Positions 36,075 through 44,690 of a DNA stretch of 64,000 nucleotides are shown here, in pieces. The notes under the pieces were generated by a model. The model made no database searches and was not told the DNA's origin. It saw only the letters and a program-made list of their open reading frames with translations. Numbering within the stretch: the stretch's first letter is position 1; every line of letters begins with the position of its first letter. This DNA is from Clostridium aciditolerans (GTDB lineage: Bacteria; Bacillota; Clostridia; Clostridiales; Clostridiaceae), in contig NZ_JAEEGB010000006.1 of the NCBI RefSeq assembly GCF_016316925.1, positions 248,001 through 312,000 on the forward strand. Reading direction: 5' to 3'. Position numbers and translations under genes: made by a program.

Positions 36075-37031
36075 TTGAATAAAAAGACTTTATCTGTTAT
36101 TTTCACGCTGGCATTGACTATAATTATAAATGCTAATATCTTAGCTGCTCCAAGCACATCAGACGAATTAAAGCAAACTCAAGATAAAAAGAAAGAGTTG
36201 CAATCAAATGTTCAAGATTTAGACAAGCAAATTGATGATGTAATAAAAAAAATTGACAGTAATAAAAATGCCATGAATAAAATTTCTCAAGATATTAAAA
36301 AAACTCAGGTTAAATTAGAAGATGCAGAGAAAAACTCAAAAGCTCAAGAAGATTTATTTAAACAAAGAGCAAGAGCTATGTATATAAATGGTACTGGTAG
36401 CTACCTTCAAGTAGTTCTAACATCAGATAACTTAAGTGATTTTATATCGAGAGTAGATTTAATTACAAAAGTAATAGGATATGATAACAAAGTTGTTGCT
36501 CAACTGAAAGAACAAAGACAAGCTATAGAAAATCAAAAAGAAGCTTTAAATAATGAGAATAATAAATTACAAGCTTTAAAGACAAGCAATGAAGTTACTT
36601 TATCAAAATTGAGTAAAGATATAAAAGAACAAAAATCACTTCTAAGTAAAACTACAGAAAAAGAAAAACAGTTAGTTGCCATGGAAACTGAAACCAACCG
36701 AACCTATAAAAATGGTAGCTTATCCCGTGGTATGTCAAGCTCTGCGTCTTATTCACAGGTACTCAGTATGCAGGCGACTGCATATGCAGGTGATGGAATC
36801 ACTGCATCAGGTACTCCAACGAAGAGGGATATAAATGGATATAGTACTATAGCTGTAGATCCTAGAGTTATACCACTAGGCTCTAGAGTTTATGTAGAAG
36901 GATACGGATATGCTATTGCAGAAGATATAGGTGGTGCTATTAAAGGAAACATAATAGATGTGTTTTTCTACTCAGAATCTGAAGCACAAAGTTGGGGAAG
37001 AAGACCTGTTAAAGTCTACATACTTAATTAA
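36075..37031 (+). CDS. Secreted coiled-coil protein with C-terminal 3D domain
   Basis: A 318-residue exported protein. A signal peptide (to about residue 25, ANILAAP) is followed by a long coiled coil (30-210) of the PcsB/CwlO N-terminal type, with RARAMYINGTGSYLQVVL in part. A short linker leads to a 3D domain (about 235-318) with MQATAYAGDG, VDPRVIPLGSRV, AEDIGG and IIDVFF, which supply the three conserved Asp. The 3D domain is the catalytic core of Rpf/YocH/MltA-like wall enzymes, so lytic activity on peptidoglycan is likely. The start is TTG after AGGAGG. Confidence 0.85.
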   Translation: MNKKTLSVIFTLALTIIINANILAAPSTSDELKQTQDKKKELQSNVQDLDKQIDDVIKKIDSNKNAMNKISQDIKKTQVKLEDAEKNSKAQEDLFKQRARAMYINGTGSYLQVVLTSDNLSDFISRVDLITKVIGYDNKVVAQLKEQRQAIENQKEALNNENNKLQALKTSNEVTLSKLSKDIKEQKSLLSKTTEKEKQLVAMETETNRTYKNGSLSRGMSSSASYSQVLSMQATAYAGDGITASGTPTKRDINGYSTIAVDPRVIPLGSRVYVEGYGYAIAEDIGGAIKGNIIDVFFYSESEAQSWGRRPVKVYILN

Positions 37032-37069
37032 AGAATAGGCTATCCCAAAATAGATTTTTATAAAATAAA

Positions 37070-37118
37070 GGATTTAGTACTAAAAATAAATTATTTCTTA
37101 GTACTAAATCCTATTTTT
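37070..37118. terminator. Terminator after the 3D-domain gene
   Basis: A perfect 14-bp stem (GGATTTAGTACTAA, 37070-37083 with 37098-37111) is followed by TATTTTTAT. It lies between convergent genes. Confidence 0.75.
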
Positions 37119-37168
37119 ATCCGATTACTTTTAACATCCATCTGAAGCCAAGAATTCTGTTTATCATA

Positions 37169-37582
37169 CTATTCAACTTGTTTTACTAATCGCTTCATAA
37201 CATCTCTTAATTTCGGTGTTCCCAGTTCTTCATGAGCTGTAGCCATAACTAATTTTATATCATTATCTGATTGATCCCATTTATAAGCTTTAATATCGAA
37301 AATAGCTTCTTCTGGGATATGTTCTTCAATATCAGCTGCAAGTTCTTCTGCTAAGGTGAGATATTCTTCAAATAACTCCTCCTCTGTTAGTTCAACTATA
37401 TTATATTCTTCTTCCATGATTTCATTTAAAACATTTATATTAACACTTAAATTAAAGGCTAGTATATCTTCTCTTTTTGAACCTTTACTCATATCTTTCA
37501 CTACTTTAAATTTTGTATTTGCTTCGATTAGTTCTTTTATTTCTTTGCTATCTACAATATTATTACCAAATACTATATACAT
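37169..37582 (-). CDS. Hypothetical acidic protein
   Basis: 137 residues, strongly acidic (a run of EE and EEEL around residues 55-90). No membrane segment or recognisable motif is present. The N terminus MYIVFGNNIVDSKEIKE and C terminus LRDVMKRLVKQVE look like a small alpha/beta protein. GGAG is placed 8 bases before the ATG. It is a single gene, convergent with the 3D-domain gene. I cannot assign a function. Confidence 0.65.
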   Translation of the reverse strand: MYIVFGNNIVDSKEIKELIEANTKFKVVKDMSKGSKREDILAFNLSVNINVLNEIMEEEYNIVELTEEELFEEYLTLAEELAADIEEHIPEEAIFDIKAYKWDQSDNDIKLVMATAHEELGTPKLRDVMKRLVKQVE

Positions 37583-37663
37583 TTTTTTATCTCCTAAAGC
37601 TAATTATTTTTAATTATTATAGATTATATCATAAATTCACATTTCGTACACCAATAAGCTATT

Positions 37664-38719
37664 TTACTTAAATAAACTTCCTAAGATTTTATTCCCCTCT
37701 TTGCTTATCACTCCATAATTATATATTCCCACCAACTGACCTTCATATTGTATTGATTTCCCTGTAGCTATTTCGGTTACAGTTTTTTTAGATGAATTAT
37801 TTATATATATTCGTCCATCTCTTAATATATATACATCTTTTTTATTCGCATATTCTTGTAATTGATATGTCTTCCAGTTGTTTTTATGTTCATTTAAATT
37901 AGCAACAAATATTTTATTTATATTCTCGTCATTACCATTTCCTATGTATATCTGATCATTATTATCAGTACCTAATAAATAATGTGCAGAATTCTCCCCT
38001 GTAGCTATTGTCTGCCCACTTTTGCCCATTCTTATTCTATCAGTACTTCTATCTTCATATATAAGCTGATCTCCATCTTGATTATTTATAACCGCCATAT
38101 TTCCAAGTATAGCTTTCGAAAGTTTTACCACATTCATTTCAGTCATACGGTTTACTCTGTATATTCGATTTATTTGCTCATTTGTCTTTGCAGCAATATA
38201 AGTTACATTACTTGCTCCAGAAAAGACTATGTTTTCAATTTTGCAATTACTATTTGGCAGTAGAATTTCAAGTACTTCATTTTCGTCATTTTTACGCTCT
38301 GTTTTAAAATCTCTCTTAGCGTCATAAGCTTCAAGTTTTAAATAAGTTGATTTTTCTTTTGAAAATTTCTCTGCTATAAGTATTACATCACTCTCTATAT
38401 CCCAGGTATAATAAGCTATTTTTGAATCATTTTCTATAGATACTTTTTTCTCCTTATTGCTGTTGGTATCAATTACGTATATGGTATCATCTTTATAATA
38501 AGATATATAATTTCCATTGCGAGACACTTTTATATCTTCTGCATCATCAGGTATTTTAATATTGATTTTAGTATGAGAATTTTTTGAAGAAATATCAACT
38601 TTTTTCACATTGAAACTGGTTTTATTTCCAAGGTAAAATTTATGTATAACAAATAAACCACTTAATTCTAATATTATAGGAATTAAAGTCAAAATTATTA
38701 TTTTCTTAAGCACTTTCAT
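37664..38719 (-). CDS. Membrane-anchored protein of the ECF sigma operon, unknown function
   Basis: 351 residues: one N-terminal membrane anchor (KIIILTLIPIILELSGLFVI in part), then an extracytoplasmic region of repeated short strands with motifs such as SRNGNYISYY, DTIYVIDT and LRDGRIYIN that suggest a beta-propeller. It is the last gene after sigma, anti-sigma and the NAGPA protein, 17 bases after the latter. The ORF extends upstream to 38785 but would overlap its neighbour; GAGGAGAG fits the ATG at 38719. The propeller fold is inferred from the strand pattern, not from a named family. Confidence 0.65.
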   Translation of the reverse strand: MKVLKKIIILTLIPIILELSGLFVIHKFYLGNKTSFNVKKVDISSKNSHTKINIKIPDDAEDIKVSRNGNYISYYKDDTIYVIDTNSNKEKKVSIENDSKIAYYTWDIESDVILIAEKFSKEKSTYLKLEAYDAKRDFKTERKNDENEVLEILLPNSNCKIENIVFSGASNVTYIAAKTNEQINRIYRVNRMTEMNVVKLSKAILGNMAVINNQDGDQLIYEDRSTDRIRMGKSGQTIATGENSAHYLLGTDNNDQIYIGNGNDENINKIFVANLNEHKNNWKTYQLQEYANKKDVYILRDGRIYINNSSKKTVTEIATGKSIQYEGQLVGIYNYGVISKEGNKILGSLFK

Positions 38720-38736
38720 TAAGATTACACTCTCCT

Positions 38737-39750
38737 CTAAGGCTTTATATATATTGCAGTAGCTACAGTTCTCTCCCCATTCCAATCACAGGGATTATTT
38801 ATTACTTCCCCATTTAAATACATAGTAGAAGAAGATCCACCATCTAGATTAGTAGCATTTACTACTCCCTGCTGTAAAAGTATATTTTGAACTTCTTTTA
38901 AAGTAGCTCCCGGTTTGCTCACCCTTCTTCCATCAATCACCAACAATACAACAGTTCCATCCTCTTTTTGACCTATAGCGGTTCTCGGATTCAAACCTAC
39001 TGCATCTACAGATACAGTTTTCCCATTTATTATAAGTGGAGGATCAAAAGAAATTGCTTCTTTTACATTTTGTGACAATAGCTCATCTAAACTATGCATT
39101 CCAACTATAAGTTTTCCAGTTGAAGTAAAAGCTGCTACACTCACTTTTTCACTTGGGTTTACCTTATTAATACTTTCCCCTCCAGATATTACGATTCCAT
39201 CAGGATATGCTCCTGTCCCTACCCAGAGCTTACCATTTGTCCCTTTGTCCACAAAACCTCCTCCGTTTATGGCTGCAATTGCTCCATTATCTTGAGCTAT
39301 TTCACTTGTTTTTTGCCCAACTTGTCCTAGTTTTTTAGTATAACCTACTTTTACTCTGGCTGGATCTTTAACTTCAAGCATATAACCGTCAAATCTCTTA
39401 TCTGGTATATCATATCTTTCTATTCCCTTGTCATTAGAATGCTTTATAGTAACATTATCCTGATTTTCAGTCTCTCCTTCAGATATCTCACCACTTTTAC
39501 TTTCTTTCATTATTTGATTTATCTTTTCATTAGATAAAAAAGTAGTAGCTATATACTGATGGGTGAAAGTTTTCATTGCTGTATTAACTACCATATTGGT
39601 AACATCTTTAAAAGGACCATAAAATACTAATATGGGTGCTGTTATTATAACAACTATAATTTCATAAATTATAAAAGGTAAAAAACACTTAAAAGTTCTC
39701 TTATTTTTTTTATTCTTTCTACTCTTTCTATTCTTATTAACATCTATCAT
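38737..39750 (-). CDS. Phosphodiester glycosidase (NAGPA/DUF2233) family protein
   Basis: 337 residues: a basic N terminus, one membrane anchor near residues 22-45, a linker, then a NAGPA-type domain from about 130. The domain is recognised by AAINGGGFVD, DPPLIINGK, NPRTAIGQK, VLLVIDGRR and the hallmark NLDGGSSSTMYLNG. Proteins of this family act on cell-surface glycans or wall polymers. It lies third in the sigma operon, 17 bases after the anti-sigma gene, so a wall-maintenance role under sigma control is reasonable. Confidence 0.85.
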   Translation of the reverse strand: MIDVNKNRKSRKNKKNKRTFKCFLPFIIYEIIVVIITAPILVFYGPFKDVTNMVVNTAMKTFTHQYIATTFLSNEKINQIMKESKSGEISEGETENQDNVTIKHSNDKGIERYDIPDKRFDGYMLEVKDPARVKVGYTKKLGQVGQKTSEIAQDNGAIAAINGGGFVDKGTNGKLWVGTGAYPDGIVISGGESINKVNPSEKVSVAAFTSTGKLIVGMHSLDELLSQNVKEAISFDPPLIINGKTVSVDAVGLNPRTAIGQKEDGTVVLLVIDGRRVSKPGATLKEVQNILLQQGVVNATNLDGGSSSTMYLNGEVINNPCDWNGERTVATAIYIKP

Positions 39751-39767
39751 ATTATTTTCTCTATCTC

Positions 39768-41006
39768 CTACTTAATTCTTATTTTTACTTCGCCAATATC
39801 CTCTACAAAGTTTTGAGAGCCATTATTATAATTAAGCTCATTTATTACTAAATAGAGTTCTTTTGAATTATTAAAATAGCAACTTTGAAAATCTAAGTTT
39901 ATGCATTTATCATCGTCCATCTCCTTAAAGTCATTATCAGAAAGCATATATTTATTTCCCTTTTCATCAACTAAATAAGGTAATCTGTTGTCACCATACT
40001 TACGATTTTGGGTAAATGTACGTCCTATTGAATAACATTGTGATGAATCTATTTTATTTTTACCTAATTGTATTTTTGTTTCTATACGTGTAGGATATAT
40101 TTTAAAAGATTTTATGTTAAAATCTGTATGATTTGCAGAAAATTTAATATTACTATATGTCTCCGCTTCTTTCCTTGCTAATTTTTGATCAATCTTTAAA
40201 TTAAAGCCCCAGTCACCTTTTATACTTACCGGTTCTCTATTAAACTTCAAAAGAAAATTATCATAATTTTCTTTTGAATAACTCATTTTATAAGCTTCAG
40301 TAAAACTCATAAATCTTAAATTCAATTTCTCAGGTATTTTACTTCCGTCACGACTTGATATCTCTAAAGCTCCATAAGTTTCCTCATTTTGTCCATAGTT
40401 TTTAATATTATTGCCTAGGGATGTAACTATACATCTATATTTTTTATTAAATGTTAACAGAAAATCTCCATCCCTATTGTATAGCATTGCTGGAAGCTCA
40501 GTATAATAGTTAAAGGTGCTATCTAAAAGATCATTTCCCTTATCATCTACTATTTTAAAGTTTTGAAGAAGAAGATTTTTAAGTCCTTCTTTATTTCCCT
40601 TACCATTCAAAGTGTAGAAAACAAACAAATTCTTATCATCTGCTACTATGCTATTTATGGTAACCTTTATATTTTTATCTGTTTTAGATTCATTTATATT
40701 TTGCGCCAGCCCTTCTTTTACTATAGTTCCTACATTTTTATCATAGTGATACTGCAATTCTCTAGTTATGGATGGCCCCATAGTAACACTACTTAATACT
40801 TGAGCAAATACTGGCATAAATTTAATACTAGTAATAAATAAAATAAATATAGATGCCACAGCTATACTTATTTTATTGATCTTTGATTTTTTTATTAGTT
40901 TCTTTTTCTTGTCTTTTATTGCTCTATTAATTGCTTTTTCGACTACATCATCTAGTTTGTCCGAAACTTTTATCTGTTCAAATCCGTTCCCAGGTTTAAA
41001 ATCCAT
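39768..41006 (-). CDS. DUF4179-type anti-sigma factor
   Basis: 412 residues: a short cytoplasmic part with KAINRAIKDKKKKL, a single membrane helix (about 50-70) ending at a FAQVLSSVTMGPSITREL segment typical of DUF4179, then a large extracytoplasmic beta-rich region. The ATG follows the sigma stop codon immediately, which implies coupled synthesis of sigma and its membrane-bound inhibitor. Signal release by regulated proteolysis is known for related RsiV-like proteins and is inference here. Confidence 0.82.
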   Translation of the reverse strand: MDFKPGNGFEQIKVSDKLDDVVEKAINRAIKDKKKKLIKKSKINKISIAVASIFILFITSIKFMPVFAQVLSSVTMGPSITRELQYHYDKNVGTIVKEGLAQNINESKTDKNIKVTINSIVADDKNLFVFYTLNGKGNKEGLKNLLLQNFKIVDDKGNDLLDSTFNYYTELPAMLYNRDGDFLLTFNKKYRCIVTSLGNNIKNYGQNEETYGALEISSRDGSKIPEKLNLRFMSFTEAYKMSYSKENYDNFLLKFNREPVSIKGDWGFNLKIDQKLARKEAETYSNIKFSANHTDFNIKSFKIYPTRIETKIQLGKNKIDSSQCYSIGRTFTQNRKYGDNRLPYLVDEKGNKYMLSDNDFKEMDDDKCINLDFQSCYFNNSKELYLVINELNYNNGSQNFVEDIGEVKIRIK

Positions 41007-41540
41007 TTATATAAACTCCTCCTTTAACTCAACTTTTAATTTCTTCAAAGCTCTATGTAAATATGCTTTTGTGGTTCCCTCTGGAATCTTCAGAACTTCT
41101 GATATTTCTGAAATAGTCATATCTTGAAAATACCTTAAAATAATTATACTTTTTGACTTTACATTTAACTTATCAATGGCATTATAAAGATCTATGCAGC
41201 TAGGTATATCAAATTCTATGTCTGAAATATTTAGATTAAAGCTTTCGACTTTTTCATATTCATCTATTAAAACTATTCTTTTATTCTTTTTTAATCTATT
41301 TATTGCGCTATTTATAAGTATTCTTGTAATCCAAGTATTAAAATACTGTGGATTTTTCAATTTATTTATATCCATATAAGCTTTGTATATAGTATCACTT
41401 ACAATATCTAAAGCCTCTTCTTCGTTTTTCAAATAAGCAAAGGCTATCTTATAAAGCTTTTCTTTACAAGAGTTTATTAATTCACTAAAGGCAACATTAT
41501 CTCCTTTTTGAGCCTTAGTTACTATACTAATATCATTCAT
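41007..41540 (-). CDS. ECF RNA polymerase sigma factor
   Basis: 177 residues with region 2 (FSELINSCKEKLYKIAFAYL in part, DIVSDTIYKAYMDINKL in part) and region 4 (LKSIIILRYFQDMTISEIS with PEGTTKAYLHRALKKLK in part) separated by a short linker; no region 1 or 3. It probably directs its own operon: sigma, DUF4179 anti-sigma, NAGPA protein and anchored protein. GAGGTGGGAAG precedes the ATG. Confidence 0.92.
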   Translation of the reverse strand: MNDISIVTKAQKGDNVAFSELINSCKEKLYKIAFAYLKNEEEALDIVSDTIYKAYMDINKLKNPQYFNTWITRILINSAINRLKKNKRIVLIDEYEKVESFNLNISDIEFDIPSCIDLYNAIDKLNVKSKSIIILRYFQDMTISEISEVLKIPEGTTKAYLHRALKKLKVELKEEFI

Positions 41541-41595
41541 CTTCCCACCTCTTTACCCAATGAAAAATGCCAACATTTTTCTCTTGTTACACAAA

Positions 41596-41625
41596 TTAGA
41601 CAAACTTATTATACAAAAGGTTACA
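41596..41625 (-). promoter_or_regulatory. Candidate autoregulated ECF promoter
   Basis: On the minus strand TGTAACC is followed, after 17 bases, by GTCTAA, about 60 bases before the sigma start codon. It resembles the TGAAAC/CGTC and TGTAAC/CGAC promoters of Bacillus ECF sigma factors. Confidence 0.5.
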
Positions 41626-41704
41626 CTAAAAAATAAATTTTATAATAAAAAACAAAATAGATGCAGCGAGACCACTGCACCTATACCTTAAAAATCACAT
41701 TTTT

Positions 41705-42715
41705 CTATTTTAGTGTCTTAAACTCATATCCTTGACTTTTTAAATATTCTATAATTTGCGGTAATGCCTTAGCAGTTTCTTCTTTGCCATAAGTATCGTG
41801 CATTAATATAATAACCTTTTCCTTGCCTGCAGTAGTTGCTTTTACCTCATCTAATAGCTGTGAAGCATTTTTCCATTTACCTTCTGCATCTGCATTAAAG
41901 GCATTCCAATCTACACTACACAAATTTTTTTCCTTTAGTTTAGCGTTAAAAGCAGGTAAATTAGGATCTTTGTAGTATTCCCTAGACATATATCCACCAG
42001 GCATCCTTATAATTCTTGTGTTAAAATCTTGTCCAAGAATACCTTTTAATGCATTATTAGTCTTGTCCACTTCTTGCATGAAATAATTTATATTAACTCT
42101 TTTATTAGGGTACAACTTTGATAAATTATGAGTATAACTATGATTCCCTATTGCATTACCCTCTTCAAAAATTCTCTTTATCATTTCTTTACTTCCTTCA
42201 CCTTGTTCTATATTTGATCCAAGTACAAAGAAAGTCCCCTTAATATTATACTGTTTTAATACATCCAGCACTTTTGGTGTTACTGTAGTGGAAGGTCCGT
42301 CATCAAAAGTTAAATAAGCAATTTTTTTGCCATCATTAACAAGTGCTTGTTCAGCGTTGACACCTTCATTGCTACCTTCATTCTTTTCTTGCGCAACGGC
42401 TTGGCTACTATTGGAATTGTTTGCTTCAGTATCTGGACTTGTATTTTTCGCTGAAGTTGTTTCTTTTGCTGTGTTTTCTTTACTTTTAACTTGTTCATCT
42501 ATCGTTTTATCACTACCTACGCTAACTTGATTCTGTTTAGCTTTGTTAACAGAAGTTACAACGTTATTTTTAGCATTATGCAATGCCTTAAATTTAGATA
42601 CTATGGTAATAGAAGATATTATTAAAATTATAATAAAAATGCCTGCCCTTATTCTTTTTTTTCTAATTCTTCTTTTTCGTAATTTAATATTTCTTCTTCT
42701 GATTATATCTTGCAT
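41705..42715 (-). CDS. Membrane-anchored polysaccharide deacetylase (CE4)
   Basis: 336 residues. A very basic head (RRRNIKLRKRRIRKKR) and one membrane helix (27-42) anchor it. A Ser/Thr/Asn/Lys-rich linker crosses the wall, and a NodB domain starts near residue 130. The motifs present are TFDDGPS (metal-binding Asp), GNHSYTH (His pair), RMPGGY, DWNAFNADAEG and ILMHDT. It probably removes acetyl groups from peptidoglycan or another wall glycan. GGAGAG lies before the ATG. The gene precedes the ECF sigma gene, 164 bases away. Confidence 0.9.
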   Translation of the reverse strand: MQDIIRRRNIKLRKRRIRKKRIRAGIFIIILIISSITIVSKFKALHNAKNNVVTSVNKAKQNQVSVGSDKTIDEQVKSKENTAKETTSAKNTSPDTEANNSNSSQAVAQEKNEGSNEGVNAEQALVNDGKKIAYLTFDDGPSTTVTPKVLDVLKQYNIKGTFFVLGSNIEQGEGSKEMIKRIFEEGNAIGNHSYTHNLSKLYPNKRVNINYFMQEVDKTNNALKGILGQDFNTRIIRMPGGYMSREYYKDPNLPAFNAKLKEKNLCSVDWNAFNADAEGKWKNASQLLDEVKATTAGKEKVIILMHDTYGKEETAKALPQIIEYLKSQGYEFKTLK

Positions 42716-42966
42716 TTTTTTACTCTCCAGTTCTAAATTAACTTTTTATTATGGCAAATGTTTGTCCAAAATAATATTTATATTACATATATATTCTACC
42801 AAATTATAGAATACAAGAAGTTACAAAAACAATAAAAATTATTACAAATTAGTTACAAAAATCCTAAATATCAGATATTAAGTCTTAATAAACAAACTAT
42901 TTCTACATAATTATAACACTGAAATATTTTAATAGCTTTCTTTTAAATTATAATTTAAAAGAAAGC
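42716..42966. other. Upstream region of the deacetylase gene
   Basis: AT-rich sequence carrying the deacetylase promoter on the minus strand. A TTGTAAC occurs about 110 bases upstream of the start and resembles the -35 of the ECF promoter, but the -10 is unclear. A short inverted repeat, GAAAGC ... GCTTTC (TTTAAATT-rich), lies near 42935-42966. Confidence 0.3.
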
Positions 42967-43132
42967 TTAAGGCACCTTCAAAAAAATAACTAGTCAATCT
43001 GCTAGTCTATTTTGCGTCATACTGCGTCGGCAGAACCCTTAGATAGGGTCGGCTATCTGTGGAACCTGTCTCCTTGTCTGACACAAAATATCCGTCACAT
43101 CTTTGACTTGTTATTTTCTTTCAGATGCCTAA
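42967..43132. repeat. 165-bp palindromic element abutting a MATE gene
   Basis: Ends TTAAGGCACCTTCAAAAAA and TTAGGCATCTGAAAGAAA (complement strand) are imperfect inverted repeats followed by ATAACWAGTCAA on both sides. The interior has further paired pieces such as GCGTCATACTGCGTC and GACACAAAATA. No transposase is present. Its right end supplies the TAG stop codon of the neighbouring MATE gene. Confidence 0.7.
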
Positions 43133-44526
43133 GTTGTTACAATTTTTGCTTTTGTTTTTATAGGTACATTCTCCATCTCTTCTGCTCTATTACACTTAAT
43201 ATAAATTATTGAAACTATAAATGAAACGATATCTGCAATAGGATAAGCTATCCATGCTCCCACTACTCCAAGCTTAAATCCATAAACCATAATATGAAGG
43301 AGAGGAATGAGAACTAGTAGTTCTCTAAATATTGAAAGCAATAATGATGATCTTGCCATGCCCATTGCTTGATAGTAGTAGATTGCAACAAAATATGCCC
43401 CTACACAAGGAAATACTGCAATTACTATTCTAAAAGCACTAACAGTGTAGCCTATAATATTCTGATCATTGACAAATAATCCAATAATCTGTTTTGTAAA
43501 TATCATTGTTACTAACCATAAGAAAATTGATGTTATGGTTGCCGATTTTATTGAAAGCCTTACTATTTTCTTCACTCTATCATAATTTTCTGCCCCATAA
43601 TTATAGGCTGCTATTGGCTGCATAGCTGAGCTTATACCTATAACAGTAATAAATAGTATCATTGATACTCTGGTTACAAGACCTACTGCAACTATTGCTG
43701 TATCTCCCCCTATCTGAGCAAGTATCTTATTTAATACTACAGCCAGTATTGCATCTGATATTTCTACTATAAATGTAGAAAAACCAACGAATATTATTCC
43801 TTTAGCTATACCTTTATCTAATTTACTTTCAAAGGATAAGCCCATTTGCTTTTTATTTTGCATGAACTTAATAAGAGCATATATAAAAGCAACTATTTGT
43901 GAACTAACTGTAGCAATTGCTGCTCCTTCAACTCCAAAATTAAATTTAACTACCAAAATGTAATTCATTATAACATTGCATATTGCACCAATAGAAGTGC
44001 TTAATAAAACAATTTTTGTATTTCCAAAAGCAGTTAGAATATATGCCATTAAAAGCATTAGCCCTTGGAATAATGAACCTATTAGAATAATTAATATATA
44101 TGTTTTTGCATATGGAAATATATTTTCGCTGCTTCCTAGTTTTATAATCAAGCTATCACTAAATATAAATATTGCAATTACTAAAAATAGAATTATTGAA
44201 GTTAATATAATAAATGCATTTGGAATTATTCTTTTAACTTTTGAATAGTCGTTCTCACCACAACTTCTTGAAACTGCACTAGAAGCTCCTATTGCAACAA
44301 GCATTGATACAGCAAGAAATAGTCTTTGCACTGGAAATGCAATTGTTAATGCTCCTATTCCTACTGCTCCTACAACTTGACCTAGGAATAATGAGTCAAC
44401 CATATTATACATTTCAGATACTAATAATGAGAGTATAGCGGGAATGGAGAACTTTAATAGCAATTTTCCTATATCTTCTGTCAAGAATTTGTTCTTTTCA
44501 TTTCTCCTATCTCCATCTACTAACAT
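43129..44526 (-). CDS. MATE family efflux protein 2
   Basis: 465 residues, about twelve membrane helices. It opens with LLLKFSIPAILSLLVSEMYNMVDSLFLGQ in part and has EGAAIATVSSQ and YNYGAENYDRVKK loops typical of the MepA/VmrA-like branch. It differs clearly from the MATE protein at 6899-8263. GAGGTGAAAGG precedes the ATG. The stop codon lies in the terminus of a palindromic element, so the original C-terminal end may have been altered. It lies downstream of an AraC regulator but behind that gene's terminator. Confidence 0.88.
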   Translation of the reverse strand: MLVDGDRRNEKNKFLTEDIGKLLLKFSIPAILSLLVSEMYNMVDSLFLGQVVGAVGIGALTIAFPVQRLFLAVSMLVAIGASSAVSRSCGENDYSKVKRIIPNAFIILTSIILFLVIAIFIFSDSLIIKLGSSENIFPYAKTYILIILIGSLFQGLMLLMAYILTAFGNTKIVLLSTSIGAICNVIMNYILVVKFNFGVEGAAIATVSSQIVAFIYALIKFMQNKKQMGLSFESKLDKGIAKGIIFVGFSTFIVEISDAILAVVLNKILAQIGGDTAIVAVGLVTRVSMILFITVIGISSAMQPIAAYNYGAENYDRVKKIVRLSIKSATITSIFLWLVTMIFTKQIIGLFVNDQNIIGYTVSAFRIVIAVFPCVGAYFVAIYYYQAMGMARSSLLLSIFRELLVLIPLLHIMVYGFKLGVVGAWIAYPIADIVSFIVSIIYIKCNRAEEMENVPIKTKAKIVTT

Positions 44527-44660
44527 AACCTTTCACCTCAAAACTTTTTTATTATACTTCTATTATAAAGTTTTCCTAGAGTTCCAACATTCACTGAGTT
44601 GCTGAACAAAAAGTACAAAGTTGCACAAGTTAAAATATTTATGATTTGTGAAATAACAAA

Positions 44661-44690
44661 AAAACACCCTAAAATAGGTGTTTTTGTACT
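44661..44690 (-). terminator. Terminator of the AraC gene
   Basis: AAAAACACC and GGTGTTTTT pair around the AraC stop codon, and the minus strand continues with a seven-T run. Confidence 0.75.

Noticed and set aside
43012-43212. 66-codon frame starting in the palindromic element
   Set aside because: It is formed by the repeat sequence and the antisense of the MATE gene, and lacks a ribosome site.
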